From Flavobacterium aquaticum (GTDB lineage Bacteria > Bacteroidota > Bacteroidia > Flavobacteriales > Flavobacteriaceae), in NCBI RefSeq assembly GCF_003259835.1, contig NZ_QLMI01000004.1, forward strand, positions 248,001 through 312,000: a stretch of 64,000 bases of DNA, given 5' to 3'. Below the pieces are notes generated by a model, which searched no databases, was not told where the DNA came from, and saw only the letters and a program-made list of their open reading frames with translations. Every line of letters starts with the position of its first letter. Positions within the stretch are counted from its first letter, which is position 1. The translations under genes were made by a program, and so were the position numbers. Below, piece by piece: positions 25,666-35,444 of the stretch.

Positions 25666-26929
25666 CAGCGTTTTGTAAAATACCTTTTACATCATAAACT
25701 ACACCATTTGGATTAAGTAGTTTAGCAATATCTAAAGATAAAAACTCTTTATGAGCCACACCTAAAACAACCGCATCATATTTTGTTGTAGCATCAAGTG
25801 TTGTATGGCAAGTTAAACCATATTCATGTTGCACCTCATCGGAATTTGCCCAAGGATCATGAATCGTAACTTTTGTACTATATTCTTCTAACGATTTTAC
25901 AACATCTACAATTTTGGTATTGCGAACATCAGGACAGTTTTCTTTAAAAGTGAATCCTAGCATTAAAATAGTTGCTCCATTTACTTTGATGTTTTTACGA
26001 ATTAAAGTCTTCACTACTTGCGAAGCCACATATTCGCCCATACTGTCATTCATTCGACGACCTGCCAAAATAATTTCAGGATGATAACCTACTTCTAAAG
26101 CTTTTTGAGCTAAATAATAAGGATCAACACCTATACAATGTCCTCCAACCAAACCAGGTTTGAAGGGTAAAAAGTTCCATTTAGTTCCAGCCGCAGTTAA
26201 AACATCGTGCGTATTAATTCCTAATAAATTAAAAATTTTAGCTAATTCATTCACAAAAGCAATATTAATATCACGTTGCGAATTTTCGATAACTTTTGCT
26301 GCTTCCGCTACTTTAATGGTTGGTGCTAAATGCGTTCCTGCTGTAATAACACTGTTATATAAAGCATCTACTTTTTTACCAATTTCAGGAGTAGAACCAG
26401 CAGTAACTTTTAATATTTTTTCAACTGTATGTTCTTTATCACCTGGATTAATTCGTTCTGGCGAATATCCTGCAAAAAAATCTACATTAAATTTTAATCC
26501 AGATATTTTCTCTAAAACAGGTACACATTCTTCTTCTGTAACTCCAGGATAAACGGTAGATTCATAAATTACAACATCACCTTTCTTAAGTACTTTTCCA
26601 ACAGTTTCACTTGCTTTGTAAAGTGGTGTTAAATCAGGTTTGTTATGTTTATCAACAGGTGTTGGAACCGTAACAATAAAATAATTGCAATCGGAAATAT
26701 CCTCCAATTTATTAGAACAATACAACCCTTTTTCAGAAGTAGATTGAGATACTAAAACGGATTTTAGTAAATCTTCTTCTACTTCTAACGTTACATCAAT
26801 TCCTTGATTTAATTCGGATATACGTTGCTGATTAATATCAAATCCTACTACTGAAAATTTGGTAGCAAAAAGTCGTGCCAATGGCAAGCCAACATATCCT
26901 AATCCTATAATTGCAATTTTTTCGCTCAT
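25649..26929 (-). CDS. UDP-HexNAc 6-dehydrogenase (TviB/WbpA type)
   Basis: The 426-residue enzyme has an NAD-binding GLGYVGLPLA at 9-18, GYSPERINPGD, and the catalytic Cys in VGGHCIGVDPYYLA near residue 263. These are the signatures of the WbpA/TviB branch of nucleotide-sugar dehydrogenases. It should oxidise UDP-GlcNAc (or UDP-ManNAc) to the uronic acid. Together with the TviC-like epimerase two genes upstream, UDP-GalNAcA is a reasonable predicted product. It is distinct from the Ugd encoded directly upstream. Confidence 0.87.
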   Translation of the reverse strand: MSEKIAIIGLGYVGLPLARLFATKFSVVGFDINQQRISELNQGIDVTLEVEEDLLKSVLVSQSTSEKGLYCSNKLEDISDCNYFIVTVPTPVDKHNKPDLTPLYKASETVGKVLKKGDVVIYESTVYPGVTEEECVPVLEKISGLKFNVDFFAGYSPERINPGDKEHTVEKILKVTAGSTPEIGKKVDALYNSVITAGTHLAPTIKVAEAAKVIENSQRDINIAFVNELAKIFNLLGINTHDVLTAAGTKWNFLPFKPGLVGGHCIGVDPYYLAQKALEVGYHPEIILAGRRMNDSMGEYVASQVVKTLIRKNIKVNGATILMLGFTFKENCPDVRNTKIVDVVKSLEEYSTKVTIHDPWANSDEVQHEYGLTCHTTLDATTKYDAVVLGVAHKEFLSLDIAKLLNPNGVVYDVKGILQNAVDGRL

Positions 26930-28320
26930 TATCTTGATCCAATTCCTTGGTAAATAAATCCTATTTTTTCTAACTCTTCTTTATTCAATATATTTCTTCC
27001 GTCGAAAACAAAAGCTGGTTTTAACATATTGTCATATATTTTTTGCCAATCGTATGTTTTAAACTCGTCCCATTCTGTTAATACAGCAATAGCGTGAGCA
27101 TCTTTACAAGCTTCATACGGATTATCAACCGTTTGAACTCCTTTATTATTAGCTTCTTCTGAACGGGTTTCTAAGTAATTCAAATCAAATTGAATTTGAG
27201 CTGAATCTACTTTAGGATCATAAACTGTAACTGTTGCTTGTTCGCTTAACAAATCATCAGCCACAAAGATAGCCGCAGATTCTCTGGTATCGTTGGTGTC
27301 TTTTTTGAAAGCCCAACCCAAGAATGCAATTTTTTTACCAGAAACCGTATTGTATAATGTTTTAATTATATTTTTTGCAAAGCGACGTTTTTGATGATCA
27401 TTCATAATAACCACTTGTTCCCAATAATCGGCTACTTCATTTAAACCATATGATTTAGCGATGTAAACCAAATTTAAAATGTCTTTTTGAAAACATGAAC
27501 CTCCAAAACCTACAGAAGCTTTTAAGAATTTAGGTCCAATTCTACTATCTAAACCAATTGCTTTTGCTACTTCATTAACATCTGCACCTGTTTTTTCACA
27601 CAATTCACTCAAGGCATTAATTGAAGAAACACGCTGTGCTAAAAATGCATTAGCTGTTAATTTTGATAATTCAGAAGACCAAACATTTGTCGTTAAAATT
27701 TTGTCATTTGGAACCCAATTAGCATAAATATCAACCAATTGTTGAATTGCCTTTTGACCTTCTGGAGTTGTGTCTCCACCAATTAAAACTCGGTCTGGCG
27801 CAAATAAATCTTCAACTGCTGTTCCTTCTGCTAAAAATTCTGGATTAGACAAAATTTGAAATTGAACACCATTTCCAGTATTATCTAAAATATCTTTAAT
27901 AGCGCTTGCTGTTCTTACAGGTAAAGTTGATTTTTCAACTACAATTTTATCGTTTTTAGCAACACGCGCAATTTGACGAGCACATAATTCTATATATTTT
28001 AAATCGGCAGCCATACCTTTACCAACACCATACGTTTTAGTTGGCGTATTTACCGATATAAAAATCATATCTGCTTCATCGATTGCTTTATCTACTTCGG
28101 TTGAAAAGAATAAATTTCTACCACGAGCTTCTGCCACAACATCGCTTAATCCTGGCTCATAAATAGGAATATTATTTACGTATTTATCGTTCCAAGCTGC
28201 AATTCTTTTTTCATTTAAGTCAACAACCGTAACTTTAATATGCGGACACTTTTGAGCAATCACCGCCATTGTTGGTCCGCCAACATATCCTGCACCGATA
28301 CAACAGATATTTTTAATCAT
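26929..28320 (-). CDS. ugd: UDP-glucose 6-dehydrogenase (long, eukaryote-like form)
   Basis: The 463-residue enzyme has [14 protein letters not shown] at 9-22, [23 protein letters not shown] and the catalytic Cys in [13 protein letters not shown] near residue 273. The sequence is closer in style to animal and plant UGDH than to the short bacterial form. This long form is common in Bacteroidota. It makes UDP-glucuronate for the exopolysaccharide. Its stop shares a base with the TviB-like start. Confidence 0.88.
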   Translation of the reverse strand: MIKNICCIGAGYVGGPTMAVIAQKCPHIKVTVVDLNEKRIAAWNDKYVNNIPIYEPGLSDVVAEARGRNLFFSTEVDKAIDEADMIFISVNTPTKTYGVGKGMAADLKYIELCARQIARVAKNDKIVVEKSTLPVRTASAIKDILDNTGNGVQFQILSNPEFLAEGTAVEDLFAPDRVLIGGDTTPEGQKAIQQLVDIYANWVPNDKILTTNVWSSELSKLTANAFLAQRVSSINALSELCEKTGADVNEVAKAIGLDSRIGPKFLKASVGFGGSCFQKDILNLVYIAKSYGLNEVADYWEQVVIMNDHQKRRFAKNIIKTLYNTVSGKKIAFLGWAFKKDTNDTRESAAIFVADDLLSEQATVTVYDPKVDSAQIQFDLNYLETRSEEANNKGVQTVDNPYEACKDAHAIAVLTEWDEFKTYDWQKIYDNMLKPAFVFDGRNILNKEELEKIGFIYQGIGSR

Positions 28321-28331
28321 TGTATTATCTT

Positions 28332-29315
28332 TTATTTTTTTAAATTATTCCAATACCATTTTACCGCCTCTTTTAAACCCTCTCTCATAGAAAATTTTGG
28401 TTGGTAATTTAGTAGTTTACTTGCTTTTTCTATACTTGCTAGTGAATGTGGAATATCTCCCACTCTATTTTCTCCGTGAATAATAGGAACATTAGCAATT
28501 TCATAATCATATTCTGATAAGAATTCTTTCAATGCATTAACTAATTCATTTAAAGTAGTTCTTTCACCAAAAGCAGTATTATAAACTGTGTTTATTGCCT
28601 CCGGATTTTCGGTTAACATTGCCAATTCGTTCATTTGAATTACATTATCAATGTAAGTAAAATCGCGAGAAAATTCTCCATCACCATTTATTATAGGGCT
28701 CTCGTGATTTAAAAATTGGGCTACAAATTTAGGAATTACTGCTGCATAAGCACCATTTGGATCTTGATTTCTTCCAAAAACATTAAAATAGCGCAAACCA
28801 ATAGTTTCAATTCCGTAAGTTTTACTGAATACATCAGCATACAATTCGTTAACATATTTGGTTACTGCATAAGGCGATAATGGTTTTCCAATAATATGTT
28901 CTACTTTTGGCAAAGCTTCAGAATCTCCATAAGTAGAAGAGCTTGCTGCATAAATAAAGCGCTTTATATTAGCGTTTCTTGAAGCCGTTAACATATTTAA
29001 AAATCCAGCAACGTTTACTTCATTTGAAGTAATTGGATCATTAATTGAACGAGGAACACTTCCTAAGGCAGCTTGATGCAATACAAAATCAATTCCGGCA
29101 ACAGCAGCTTCGCAAGTTTTAAAATCTCTGACATCACCTTCTATTAATGTAAATTTAGGATTTGAAAGAAAATTTTCAATGTTATGACGATAACCCGTTG
29201 AGAAATTATCTAAACATATAACTTCATTATTTTCTAGAAAATAAGCACAAAGATTGGATCCGATAAAACCCGCACCTCCAGTAATAAGTATTCTTTTATT
29301 TGAAATCTTTGTCAT
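28332..29315 (-). CDS. UDP-HexNAc(A) 4-epimerase, SDR family (WbpP/TviC-like)
   Basis: The 327-residue extended SDR has [12 protein letters not shown] near residue 12, [12 protein letters not shown], the catalytic region [16 protein letters not shown] near 130 and YAVTKY near 148. The combination SVPRSI plus ASSSTYGD is typical of WbpP/TviC rather than GalE. It likely interconverts UDP-GlcNAc and UDP-GalNAc, or their uronic acids, NAD being bound. The placement with the TviB-like dehydrogenase matches the Vi-antigen precursor pathway. Confidence 0.85.
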   Translation of the reverse strand: MTKISNKRILITGGAGFIGSNLCAYFLENNEVICLDNFSTGYRHNIENFLSNPKFTLIEGDVRDFKTCEAAVAGIDFVLHQAALGSVPRSINDPITSNEVNVAGFLNMLTASRNANIKRFIYAASSSTYGDSEALPKVEHIIGKPLSPYAVTKYVNELYADVFSKTYGIETIGLRYFNVFGRNQDPNGAYAAVIPKFVAQFLNHESPIINGDGEFSRDFTYIDNVIQMNELAMLTENPEAINTVYNTAFGERTTLNELVNALKEFLSEYDYEIANVPIIHGENRVGDIPHSLASIEKASKLLNYQPKFSMREGLKEAVKWYWNNLKK

Positions 29316-29333
29316 GTAATTTGCCTAAGCAGT

Positions 29334-31799
29334 TTAGCTGTTCTTTTTGAACTTATCTAGTATTTTTCTCCAACCTTTTACAGGTTTAACTTCATCATGA
29401 TAAGCTTCACCATAGGCTCCGTAGCCGTAGCCATAACCGTATCCATAGCCATAACCATATTTTGCTTTGTTTTGGAAACCATTAAATACAATACTTATAT
29501 TATGTAACTCACCTCTTTTATGCTTATCATTTACAACACTTAACATTCCTTTTTTAGTAAATCCTTGTCGTGTAACATAAAGTGTTGCATCACAAAAATG
29601 AGCTAATTCTAAAGCATCAGAAACTAAACCTACTGGAGGAGTATCTAATACAATGTAATCGTATTTTGTTTTTAATTCTTCAATCATTTCTGCCATTGCT
29701 TCACTCATTAATAATTCGGAAGGATTTGGAGGAATTGGTCCAGATGGAATTACATCTAAATTAGGAATATGTGTTTTTTGAATTACCTCATCAATAGTTT
29801 TTTGACCGATTAGATAATTTACAACACCCGTGATATTATCAATATTAAAATCACCAAAAATTCTTGGTTTTCTTAAATCTAAACCTACAATTACCGTTTT
29901 TTTATCGCTTAGAGCAAATACTGTTGCTAAATTTATAGAACAAAATGTTTTTCCTTCACCACTTACAGAAGATGTAAGCATCAAGATTTTTGCTCCTTCT
30001 TTTTGCTGTTTCTTATACATGAACTGCAACGAAGAACGAATTGCTCTGAATGATTCTGCCAAAGGAGATTTAGGCTTCTCAAAAACAGATAAATTATTTT
30101 CAGTGTTTTTCTTTCCAACAACTCCAATTAATGGAATTCGAGTTAATTTTTGAATATCATCTGTTGTATTGATACTATTATCTAAAAGTGTAATTACAAA
30201 CACAACTAATAAAGGAATCAAGAAACCTAACATTGCTGCTAAAATGTAATTTATGCTCGTTTTAGGTCCTCTCAAACCACCACCAACATCTTTAGCTGGA
30301 TCTAGAAAATTAATATCGGATATATTGGCAGCTTTTACAATTTCAGCCTCACTTCTTTTCTCTAAAAAGGTACTATAAATTTTATCTTTTAGATTGTACT
30401 TTCTAGTAATTTTGATGTGCTCTTGTTTGTTCTCTGGCAATAAACTAGCTTCGCCTTCAGCTCTTGCAATATTTTTATTAATAAGAGACAAATCTAAATT
30501 TAAAGCACTTTTAGCACTTGAAATATTTTCTAATAATACTTTTTTTACCGATTCCATTTCAACATCAAAATCAGAGAACAATTTTTTGTTTTTAACCGAA
30601 TAAGACATATTTGCTCTCTCAGCAGATAATTGAATTAATTTGGCTACGTTTCCAATGATGTTTGGATCATCAATACCGGCAACTGTTGGCGCTGGAAGTT
30701 TAGAATAATCGGTTGTTTTCTCTAAATAATTTTTAAGTAGATTATAGTAGGCAATTTTTCTATTTATACCATCTTTTTCTACATCATAAGCAGACAATTT
30801 TGAACTTAAAAGTCCGCTACCACCTTCTTCATCTAATTCAAAAATATTTTTACCCCTTCTAAATTCTTTTAATTCGTTCTCAGCTTCTTTGATTTGACCT
30901 TCCATTTCTCTCAAAGTACTGTCTATGAATCCAATTGTATTATTTGCAAACTGATTTTTACTTTCTAATTGAATTTTTCTTAATACATCAACAGTTGTAT
31001 TTAAGTATTCTACTAGTCTGTATTTATTAGAACCTTCCATTTGCAATCTAACAACAGAAAGCGCCTTAGCATCAGCACTAACATCTATTCCTTTATATGT
31101 TGCAACCGTTGAGTTGAAGTCATCAAAACGCACATAATACTCTTGATTTGTGTATTCGTAAGCTTCTGGTTTAATTATAACTTTTAAATTAAGAAAAGGC
31201 AATGCTACTTCTTCATTAATTTTGTAATTCTTTTTAAACACACCGCCAGAAACATTAACTGGCTGAGAAACTAAATCACTATACTGCATTGTTTTTGCAG
31301 AAGTTGCTTCGCCAAAATCAACACTTAATTCATATTGAGTTGGAGATAAAAATTTAATTTTGATTAATTGCTTAAAAAGTTGCCCTTTTGTTTTATCGAT
31401 TTCTACATAAAAAGGAACTTCTCCGTAGACATCCTGAAAAAAATATTCTCCTTTTCTTAGATATTTAATGTAATACTGTAATCTGTCTACAACTATTTCA
31501 TTGTGAGAACGCGATTTTAAGGTTGTAATAATTGTTTGAACTTTATCAGACGTTCCTCCCCAGTTAAAAACTAAGCTCGTATTTGATGTAAAAAATGGAT
31601 TGTTTTGGTCCTCAACCACTATAAGCGATTCCATTCCGTAAATTTTTTCTTTACGAATATTTACGTTGTAGGCGTAAACAAAAGTAATTATCAAAGACAG
31701 TAAAAACCATTTCCAATAACTAATAACTTTCAAAAGAAATCCTTTGAAATCGAATGTATTTTGGGATTCGAAAAAATTAAAATCTTTAGTATCTAGCAT
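29334..31799 (-). CDS. wzc: Polysaccharide biosynthesis tyrosine autokinase (Wzc-type), copy 2
   Basis: The 821-residue protein has membrane segments at about residues 26-45 and 516-536 flanking a periplasmic Wzz/GNVR region. The cytoplasmic BY-kinase has Walker A SGEGKT near 615, Walker A' VIVGLDLRKPRI and Walker B YIVLDTPPVGLV. The tail has seven consecutive Tyr-Gly pairs and one more after an Ala, encoded near 29412-29460. The overall plan matches copy 1 but the sequences are clearly diverged. It is encoded 5 bases after the second Wza and heads the long sugar-assembly operon. Confidence 0.92.
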   Translation of the reverse strand: MLDTKDFNFFESQNTFDFKGFLLKVISYWKWFLLSLIITFVYAYNVNIRKEKIYGMESLIVVEDQNNPFFTSNTSLVFNWGGTSDKVQTIITTLKSRSHNEIVVDRLQYYIKYLRKGEYFFQDVYGEVPFYVEIDKTKGQLFKQLIKIKFLSPTQYELSVDFGEATSAKTMQYSDLVSQPVNVSGGVFKKNYKINEEVALPFLNLKVIIKPEAYEYTNQEYYVRFDDFNSTVATYKGIDVSADAKALSVVRLQMEGSNKYRLVEYLNTTVDVLRKIQLESKNQFANNTIGFIDSTLREMEGQIKEAENELKEFRRGKNIFELDEEGGSGLLSSKLSAYDVEKDGINRKIAYYNLLKNYLEKTTDYSKLPAPTVAGIDDPNIIGNVAKLIQLSAERANMSYSVKNKKLFSDFDVEMESVKKVLLENISSAKSALNLDLSLINKNIARAEGEASLLPENKQEHIKITRKYNLKDKIYSTFLEKRSEAEIVKAANISDINFLDPAKDVGGGLRGPKTSINYILAAMLGFLIPLLVVFVITLLDNSINTTDDIQKLTRIPLIGVVGKKNTENNLSVFEKPKSPLAESFRAIRSSLQFMYKKQQKEGAKILMLTSSVSGEGKTFCSINLATVFALSDKKTVIVGLDLRKPRIFGDFNIDNITGVVNYLIGQKTIDEVIQKTHIPNLDVIPSGPIPPNPSELLMSEAMAEMIEELKTKYDYIVLDTPPVGLVSDALELAHFCDATLYVTRQGFTKKGMLSVVNDKHKRGELHNISIVFNGFQNKAKYGYGYGYGYGYGYGAYGEAYHDEVKPVKGWRKILDKFKKNS

Positions 31800-31804
31800 T
31801 TCAA

Positions 31805-32596
31805 TTACAATGTTTTAGACAACACTAATAATGTTGTAATTAAAGAAATTGCAGTCATAATAGTTGCTACTGACTGTACTCCTGTAACTCCTGTACCCCA
31901 AGTTTTTTGTTTCAATGGCTTAACAATGATGTAATCATTTGGCTGAATGTAAAAATATGGAGAATTCATAGCACTTTCCTTTGTTAAATCGATACTATAA
32001 GTTTCAAAACCATGAGCAAATTTTCTAATAATTTGCACTTCTTTTCGATTTCCAGTAATAGGAATATCTCCAGAATTAGCAATAGCTTCCATAATTGTAG
32101 CTCTGTCTTGGTACAAAACATTAGTACCTGGCGAACCTATTTCTCCATTTATTGTATAACGTAATCCCGCAAGTTTAACCGTAACAAAAATATTTGCTTC
32201 TTTTCTAAAGTACTCTTCTAATAATTGTTTTTCAATTTTTTGACGAACCTCATCTGTTGTATAACCTAAAACATTAACCTCGCCTAAAATAGGAACACGA
32301 ATATTTCCATGATCATCAACAGTATATCCATTAAAGAATAAAGTTTGAGGAGATGCCTGTGTTTGTCCATTCGTTTGTGAAACAGAAAACATTTCCACTA
32401 ATTTTTGATCTAAAGCTTTTATATTAATACTTAAGATATCATTTGTTTGAACTCTATATGGCTTAGAAACCTCCTGAGCCACTCTTATAGAATCTGACTT
32501 TGATGTTGTATTAGGTTGCAAATAAGTTAATTCTTTTGTAGAAATACAAGAAGTAAAAAAGACTGCAATTATGGATAAAAAAAATATTTTTTTCAT
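31805..32596 (-). CDS. wza: Polysaccharide export outer-membrane lipoprotein (Wza-type), copy 2
   Basis: The 263-residue protein has a lipoprotein signal ending FFTSC with the lipidated Cys at 17. Next come the Poly_export motif (YRVQTNDILSINI) and SLBB-like segments (GEVNVLGYTTDEVRQ, YTINGEIGSPGTNV). A hydrophobic C-terminus (AISLITTLLVLSKTL) ends the chain. It is the first gene of the large minus-strand exopolysaccharide operon and should pair with the autokinase directly downstream. Confidence 0.9.
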   Translation of the reverse strand: MKKIFFLSIIAVFFTSCISTKELTYLQPNTTSKSDSIRVAQEVSKPYRVQTNDILSINIKALDQKLVEMFSVSQTNGQTQASPQTLFFNGYTVDDHGNIRVPILGEVNVLGYTTDEVRQKIEKQLLEEYFRKEANIFVTVKLAGLRYTINGEIGSPGTNVLYQDRATIMEAIANSGDIPITGNRKEVQIIRKFAHGFETYSIDLTKESAMNSPYFYIQPNDYIIVKPLKQKTWGTGVTGVQSVATIMTAISLITTLLVLSKTL

Positions 32597-32671
32597 GTAA
32601 AATCTATACTTATTTTGAGTGCTGCTGATGGTTCAAAAAAACAAAAATGTAAAGCACACTAAATTAGGTAA

Positions 32672-32679
32672 CAAATATA
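32672..32679 (-). promoter_or_regulatory. -7 element of the large exopolysaccharide operon
   Basis: TATATTTG on the minus strand matches TANNTTTG and lies 76 bases upstream of the second wza start. A TTCG occurs 19 bases further upstream in place of TTTG. The predicted leader is about 70 bases, longer than most others here. Confidence 0.5.
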
Positions 32680-32731
32680 GTTTTTACAATTAAAAAAACG
32701 AAGTTATTATTGAATTTTGATTAAATTTTTA

Positions 32732-33352
32732 CTAATATGGTTTTATTGAAGTTTCAAATGGAATTCGATTTAATAGACTTCTACCTAAAGTTACTTCATC
32801 TGCATATTCTAATTCATCACCAACAGCAATTCCTCTGGCAATAGTTGATGTTTTAATTTCGAATTCTTTAATCTGTTTGTAAATGTAAAAATTAGTCGTA
32901 TCACCTTCCATGGTGGAACTTAAAGCAAATATGATCTCAGAAACATTTCCTGCTTTTACTTTTTCAACAAGTGAAGTGATTTTTAACTGACTAGGCCCAA
33001 CACCTTCAATCGGAGAAATTTTCCCACCTAAAACATGGTAAACGCCTTTAAACATTCCTGTATTTTCTAATGCCATTACATCGCGAACATCTTCCACCAC
33101 ACAAATAATCGATTTATCTCGAGAAGCATTTGAACAAATTCCGCAAATATCCGCATCCGAAATCGTATTACACTCTTTACAGTATTGAATATCATTTCGC
33201 ATAGCCGTTAGAGCCGAAGACAAAATTTCAGTTTGTTCTGAAGGTTGTTTTAATAAATGCAACACCAATCGCAATGCCGTTCTTTTACCAATTCCTGGCA
33301 ATTGAGACATTTCGTTAACTGCATTTTCTAGTAATTTTGATGGTAATTCCAT
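32732..33352 (-). CDS. recR: Recombination mediator RecR
   Basis: The 206-residue protein has the helix-hairpin-helix [20 protein letters not shown], a four-Cys zinc finger ([16 protein letters not shown]) near residues 57-72, and a Toprim domain ([15 protein letters not shown], then [16 protein letters not shown]). RecR acts with RecO and RecF to load RecA at gaps. The length is close to the usual 200. A -7 promoter element lies only 5 bases before the ATG. Confidence 0.97.
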   Translation of the reverse strand: MELPSKLLENAVNEMSQLPGIGKRTALRLVLHLLKQPSEQTEILSSALTAMRNDIQYCKECNTISDADICGICSNASRDKSIICVVEDVRDVMALENTGMFKGVYHVLGGKISPIEGVGPSQLKITSLVEKVKAGNVSEIIFALSSTMEGDTTNFYIYKQIKEFEIKTSTIARGIAVGDELEYADEVTLGRSLLNRIPFETSIKPY

Positions 33353-33356
33353 TTAG

Positions 33357-33364
33357 CAAAAGTA
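33357..33364 (-). promoter_or_regulatory. -7 element abutting recR
   Basis: TACTTTTG on the minus strand matches TANNTTTG. It ends 5 bases upstream of the recR ATG, so transcription would begin at or next to the start codon. No TTTG is seen at -33. Confidence 0.4.
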
Positions 33365-33370
33365 AAAAAA

Positions 33371-33400
33371 AGTTGGGAGATGGAAGTTGGAAGTTGGGAG
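33371..33400. repeat. Short purine-rich intergenic repeat
   Basis: GTTGGGAGATGGAAGTTGG followed by AAGTTGGGAG contains three near copies of a GTTGGRAG unit. It lies between the divergent recR and symporter genes. It resembles the other short periodic repeats at 7794, 8224 and 37639. Confidence 0.5.
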
Positions 33401-33492
33401 TTTCCTAAAAATAATTATAAATGAATTTTCTTTTAACATATCGTTTCTAACTTCTATCTTTTTCCTACTTTAGCACAACTAAAAACCAATAT

Positions 33493-34989
33493 ATGACTTC
33501 AGGAACTATTTTAGCCATTATCATTATCTACTTCGGAATTCTGATTTTAATTTCCAATTTTGTTAGCAAAAAAGACAGTAGCAATGACGCTTTTTTTAAG
33601 GCAAATAAAAATGCGAAATGGTATTTGGTTGCTTTTGGAATGATTGGAACAGCACTTTCTGGCGTAACATTTATTTCTGTTCCTGGTGAAGTAGGAAATC
33701 CTGACTTACAATTCAAATATTTCCAATTTGTATTAGGAAATGCGATTGGATTTATCATCATAGCAACGGTTTTACTTCCGTTATACTACCGAATGAATTT
33801 GACTTCTATTTACAGCTATATTGAGCAACGATTAGGAGTTGTGAGTTACAAAACTGCTGCGACTATTTTCTTGATTAGCAGAACTATTGGTTCTGCATTT
33901 CGCTTGTATTTAGTCGTGATTGTGTTACAACGTTTTGTTTTTGACGATTTTGAAGTTCCGTTTGCGGTTACGGTTTTAATTTCGTTAGCCTTGATTTTTG
34001 CTTATACCTATCGTGGTGGTTTAAAAACCATTATTATTACCGATACTTTACAAACGTTTTTCTTAGTTTCTTCAGTGTTTTTGACGATTATTTTTATTTG
34101 TAATAGTTTAGATTTAGGATTTGTTGATGCTTTTGAAACCGTTAAAAACAGTAATTATTCTAAAGTCTTTTTCTATGAAGATTATTTGAAAGGAAATTAT
34201 GTTGTGAAACAAATTCTAGGCGGAATCTTCGTAACCATCGCTATGGTTGGATTAGACCAAGATTTAATGCAAAAAAATTTAAGTTGTGCCAACATTGGCG
34301 AAGCACAAAAAAACATGTTTACTTTTACTGGAATTTTTGTAATTATCAATATTTTCTTTTTGAGTGTTGGCGCCTTACTTTATTTATATGCTGAGAAAAA
34401 TGGCATTTCGGTTCCAATGGTTGATGGTGTAAAACGTACTGATTTGCTTTTCCCTGAAATTGCATTTAATCATTTGAATATTATTCCAGCTGTCGTTTTC
34501 TTATTGGGATTAACCGCGGCAACTTTCGCTACAACTGATTCTGCTTTAACTGCTTTAACAACATCATTTTGTGTAGATTTCTTAGGAATGGATAAAGCGG
34601 AAAACCAAAATAAACCCAACGCTGTTAGAACGCGTCATTTAGTGCATGTTGGATTTTCTTTATTAATGTTTTTGGTTATTATCATCTTCAATTCATTGAA
34701 TGATAAATCCGTAGTAACAATGATTTTCAAAGTAGCAAGTTACACTTATGGTCCACTTTTAGGATTATATGCGTTTGGATTGTTTATGAAATCAAAAACC
34801 GTTCACGATAAATTAGTTCCAATTATTTGTGTTATTTCTCCATTGATTTGCTTTTTGTTAGCCAAAAATTCGGCAGCACTTTTTGGAGATTACGTAATTG
34901 ATAACGAATTAATTATCGTAAACGGAATTATTACTTTTATTGGTTTGTTATTAATTAGCAAACCTGCTACAAGTCAAACCAAATTTTAG
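33493..34989 (+). CDS. Sodium:solute symporter family protein
   Basis: The 498-residue inner-membrane protein has about 13 hydrophobic segments of the SSF (LeuT-fold) family. Visible signatures include GMIGTALSGVTFISVPGEVG near residue 50, TYRGGLKTIIITDTLQTF near 175 and GLTAATFATTDSALTALTTS near 345. It uses a sodium gradient to import a small solute. Substrate is not predictable. It converges on the CoA-binding protein gene and their stop codons overlap. A weak TACTTTAG -7-like element lies at 33466-33473. Confidence 0.9.
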   Translation: MTSGTILAIIIIYFGILILISNFVSKKDSSNDAFFKANKNAKWYLVAFGMIGTALSGVTFISVPGEVGNPDLQFKYFQFVLGNAIGFIIIATVLLPLYYRMNLTSIYSYIEQRLGVVSYKTAATIFLISRTIGSAFRLYLVVIVLQRFVFDDFEVPFAVTVLISLALIFAYTYRGGLKTIIITDTLQTFFLVSSVFLTIIFICNSLDLGFVDAFETVKNSNYSKVFFYEDYLKGNYVVKQILGGIFVTIAMVGLDQDLMQKNLSCANIGEAQKNMFTFTGIFVIINIFFLSVGALLYLYAEKNGISVPMVDGVKRTDLLFPEIAFNHLNIIPAVVFLLGLTAATFATTDSALTALTTSFCVDFLGMDKAENQNKPNAVRTRHLVHVGFSLLMFLVIIIFNSLNDKSVVTMIFKVASYTYGPLLGLYAFGLFMKSKTVHDKLVPIICVISPLICFLLAKNSAALFGDYVIDNELIIVNGIITFIGLLLISKPATSQTKF

Positions 34990-35342
34990 TATTGATTGGT
35001 CGCTAACAAAACCAACGTACAAGCTACTTCATACTGAATATTATTTGTTTCCAATATTTTATAAAAATCCGGATTTTCGGTTCCTGGATTAAAAATAACG
35101 CGTCTTGGTTTTAACGAAAGAATATAATCATAATACTCCACTTGTGCTTTTGGATTGAGATACAAAGTAACCGTATCTACTGCATGAAAATCTAATTTCT
35201 CGGTTTCGATTGGAATATCAAATGCCATTCCTTTTTTAGCTCCAATGGCTACTACTTGGTGACTTTTATCTACTAAACTATGGATAGCTTTATACGAATA
35301 ACGTTCTTTATTTGTGGAAGCTCCTATAACTAATGTTTTCAT
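34986..35342 (-). CDS. CoA-binding domain protein (YccU-like)
   Basis: The 118-residue protein is a single Rossmann-like CoA-binding domain. It begins MKTLVIGASTNKERYSYKAI and contains TVTLYLNPKAQVEYYDYIL and VIFNPGTENPDF. I chose the ATG at 35342; a TTG 42 bases upstream would add an unlikely basic extension. Relatives are widespread and their role is undefined. Its stop overlaps the symporter stop on the other strand. Confidence 0.85.
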   Translation of the reverse strand: MKTLVIGASTNKERYSYKAIHSLVDKSHQVVAIGAKKGMAFDIPIETEKLDFHAVDTVTLYLNPKAQVEYYDYILSLKPRRVIFNPGTENPDFYKILETNNIQYEVACTLVLLATNQY

Positions 35343-35444
35343 TTTATTTTTATTTAGAAATTTAAAGTTACGATAAATAAACAAATAATAAAAATTTGCT
35401 AAAGTCTGATTTCGAAACCATTTTTGAAGTAATTTTAAACAAAA

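Noticed and set aside
26160-26552. Plus-strand open frame of 130 residues opposite the TviB-like gene
   Set aside because: It is antisense to a well-supported dehydrogenase and has no domain, promoter or coding character of its own.
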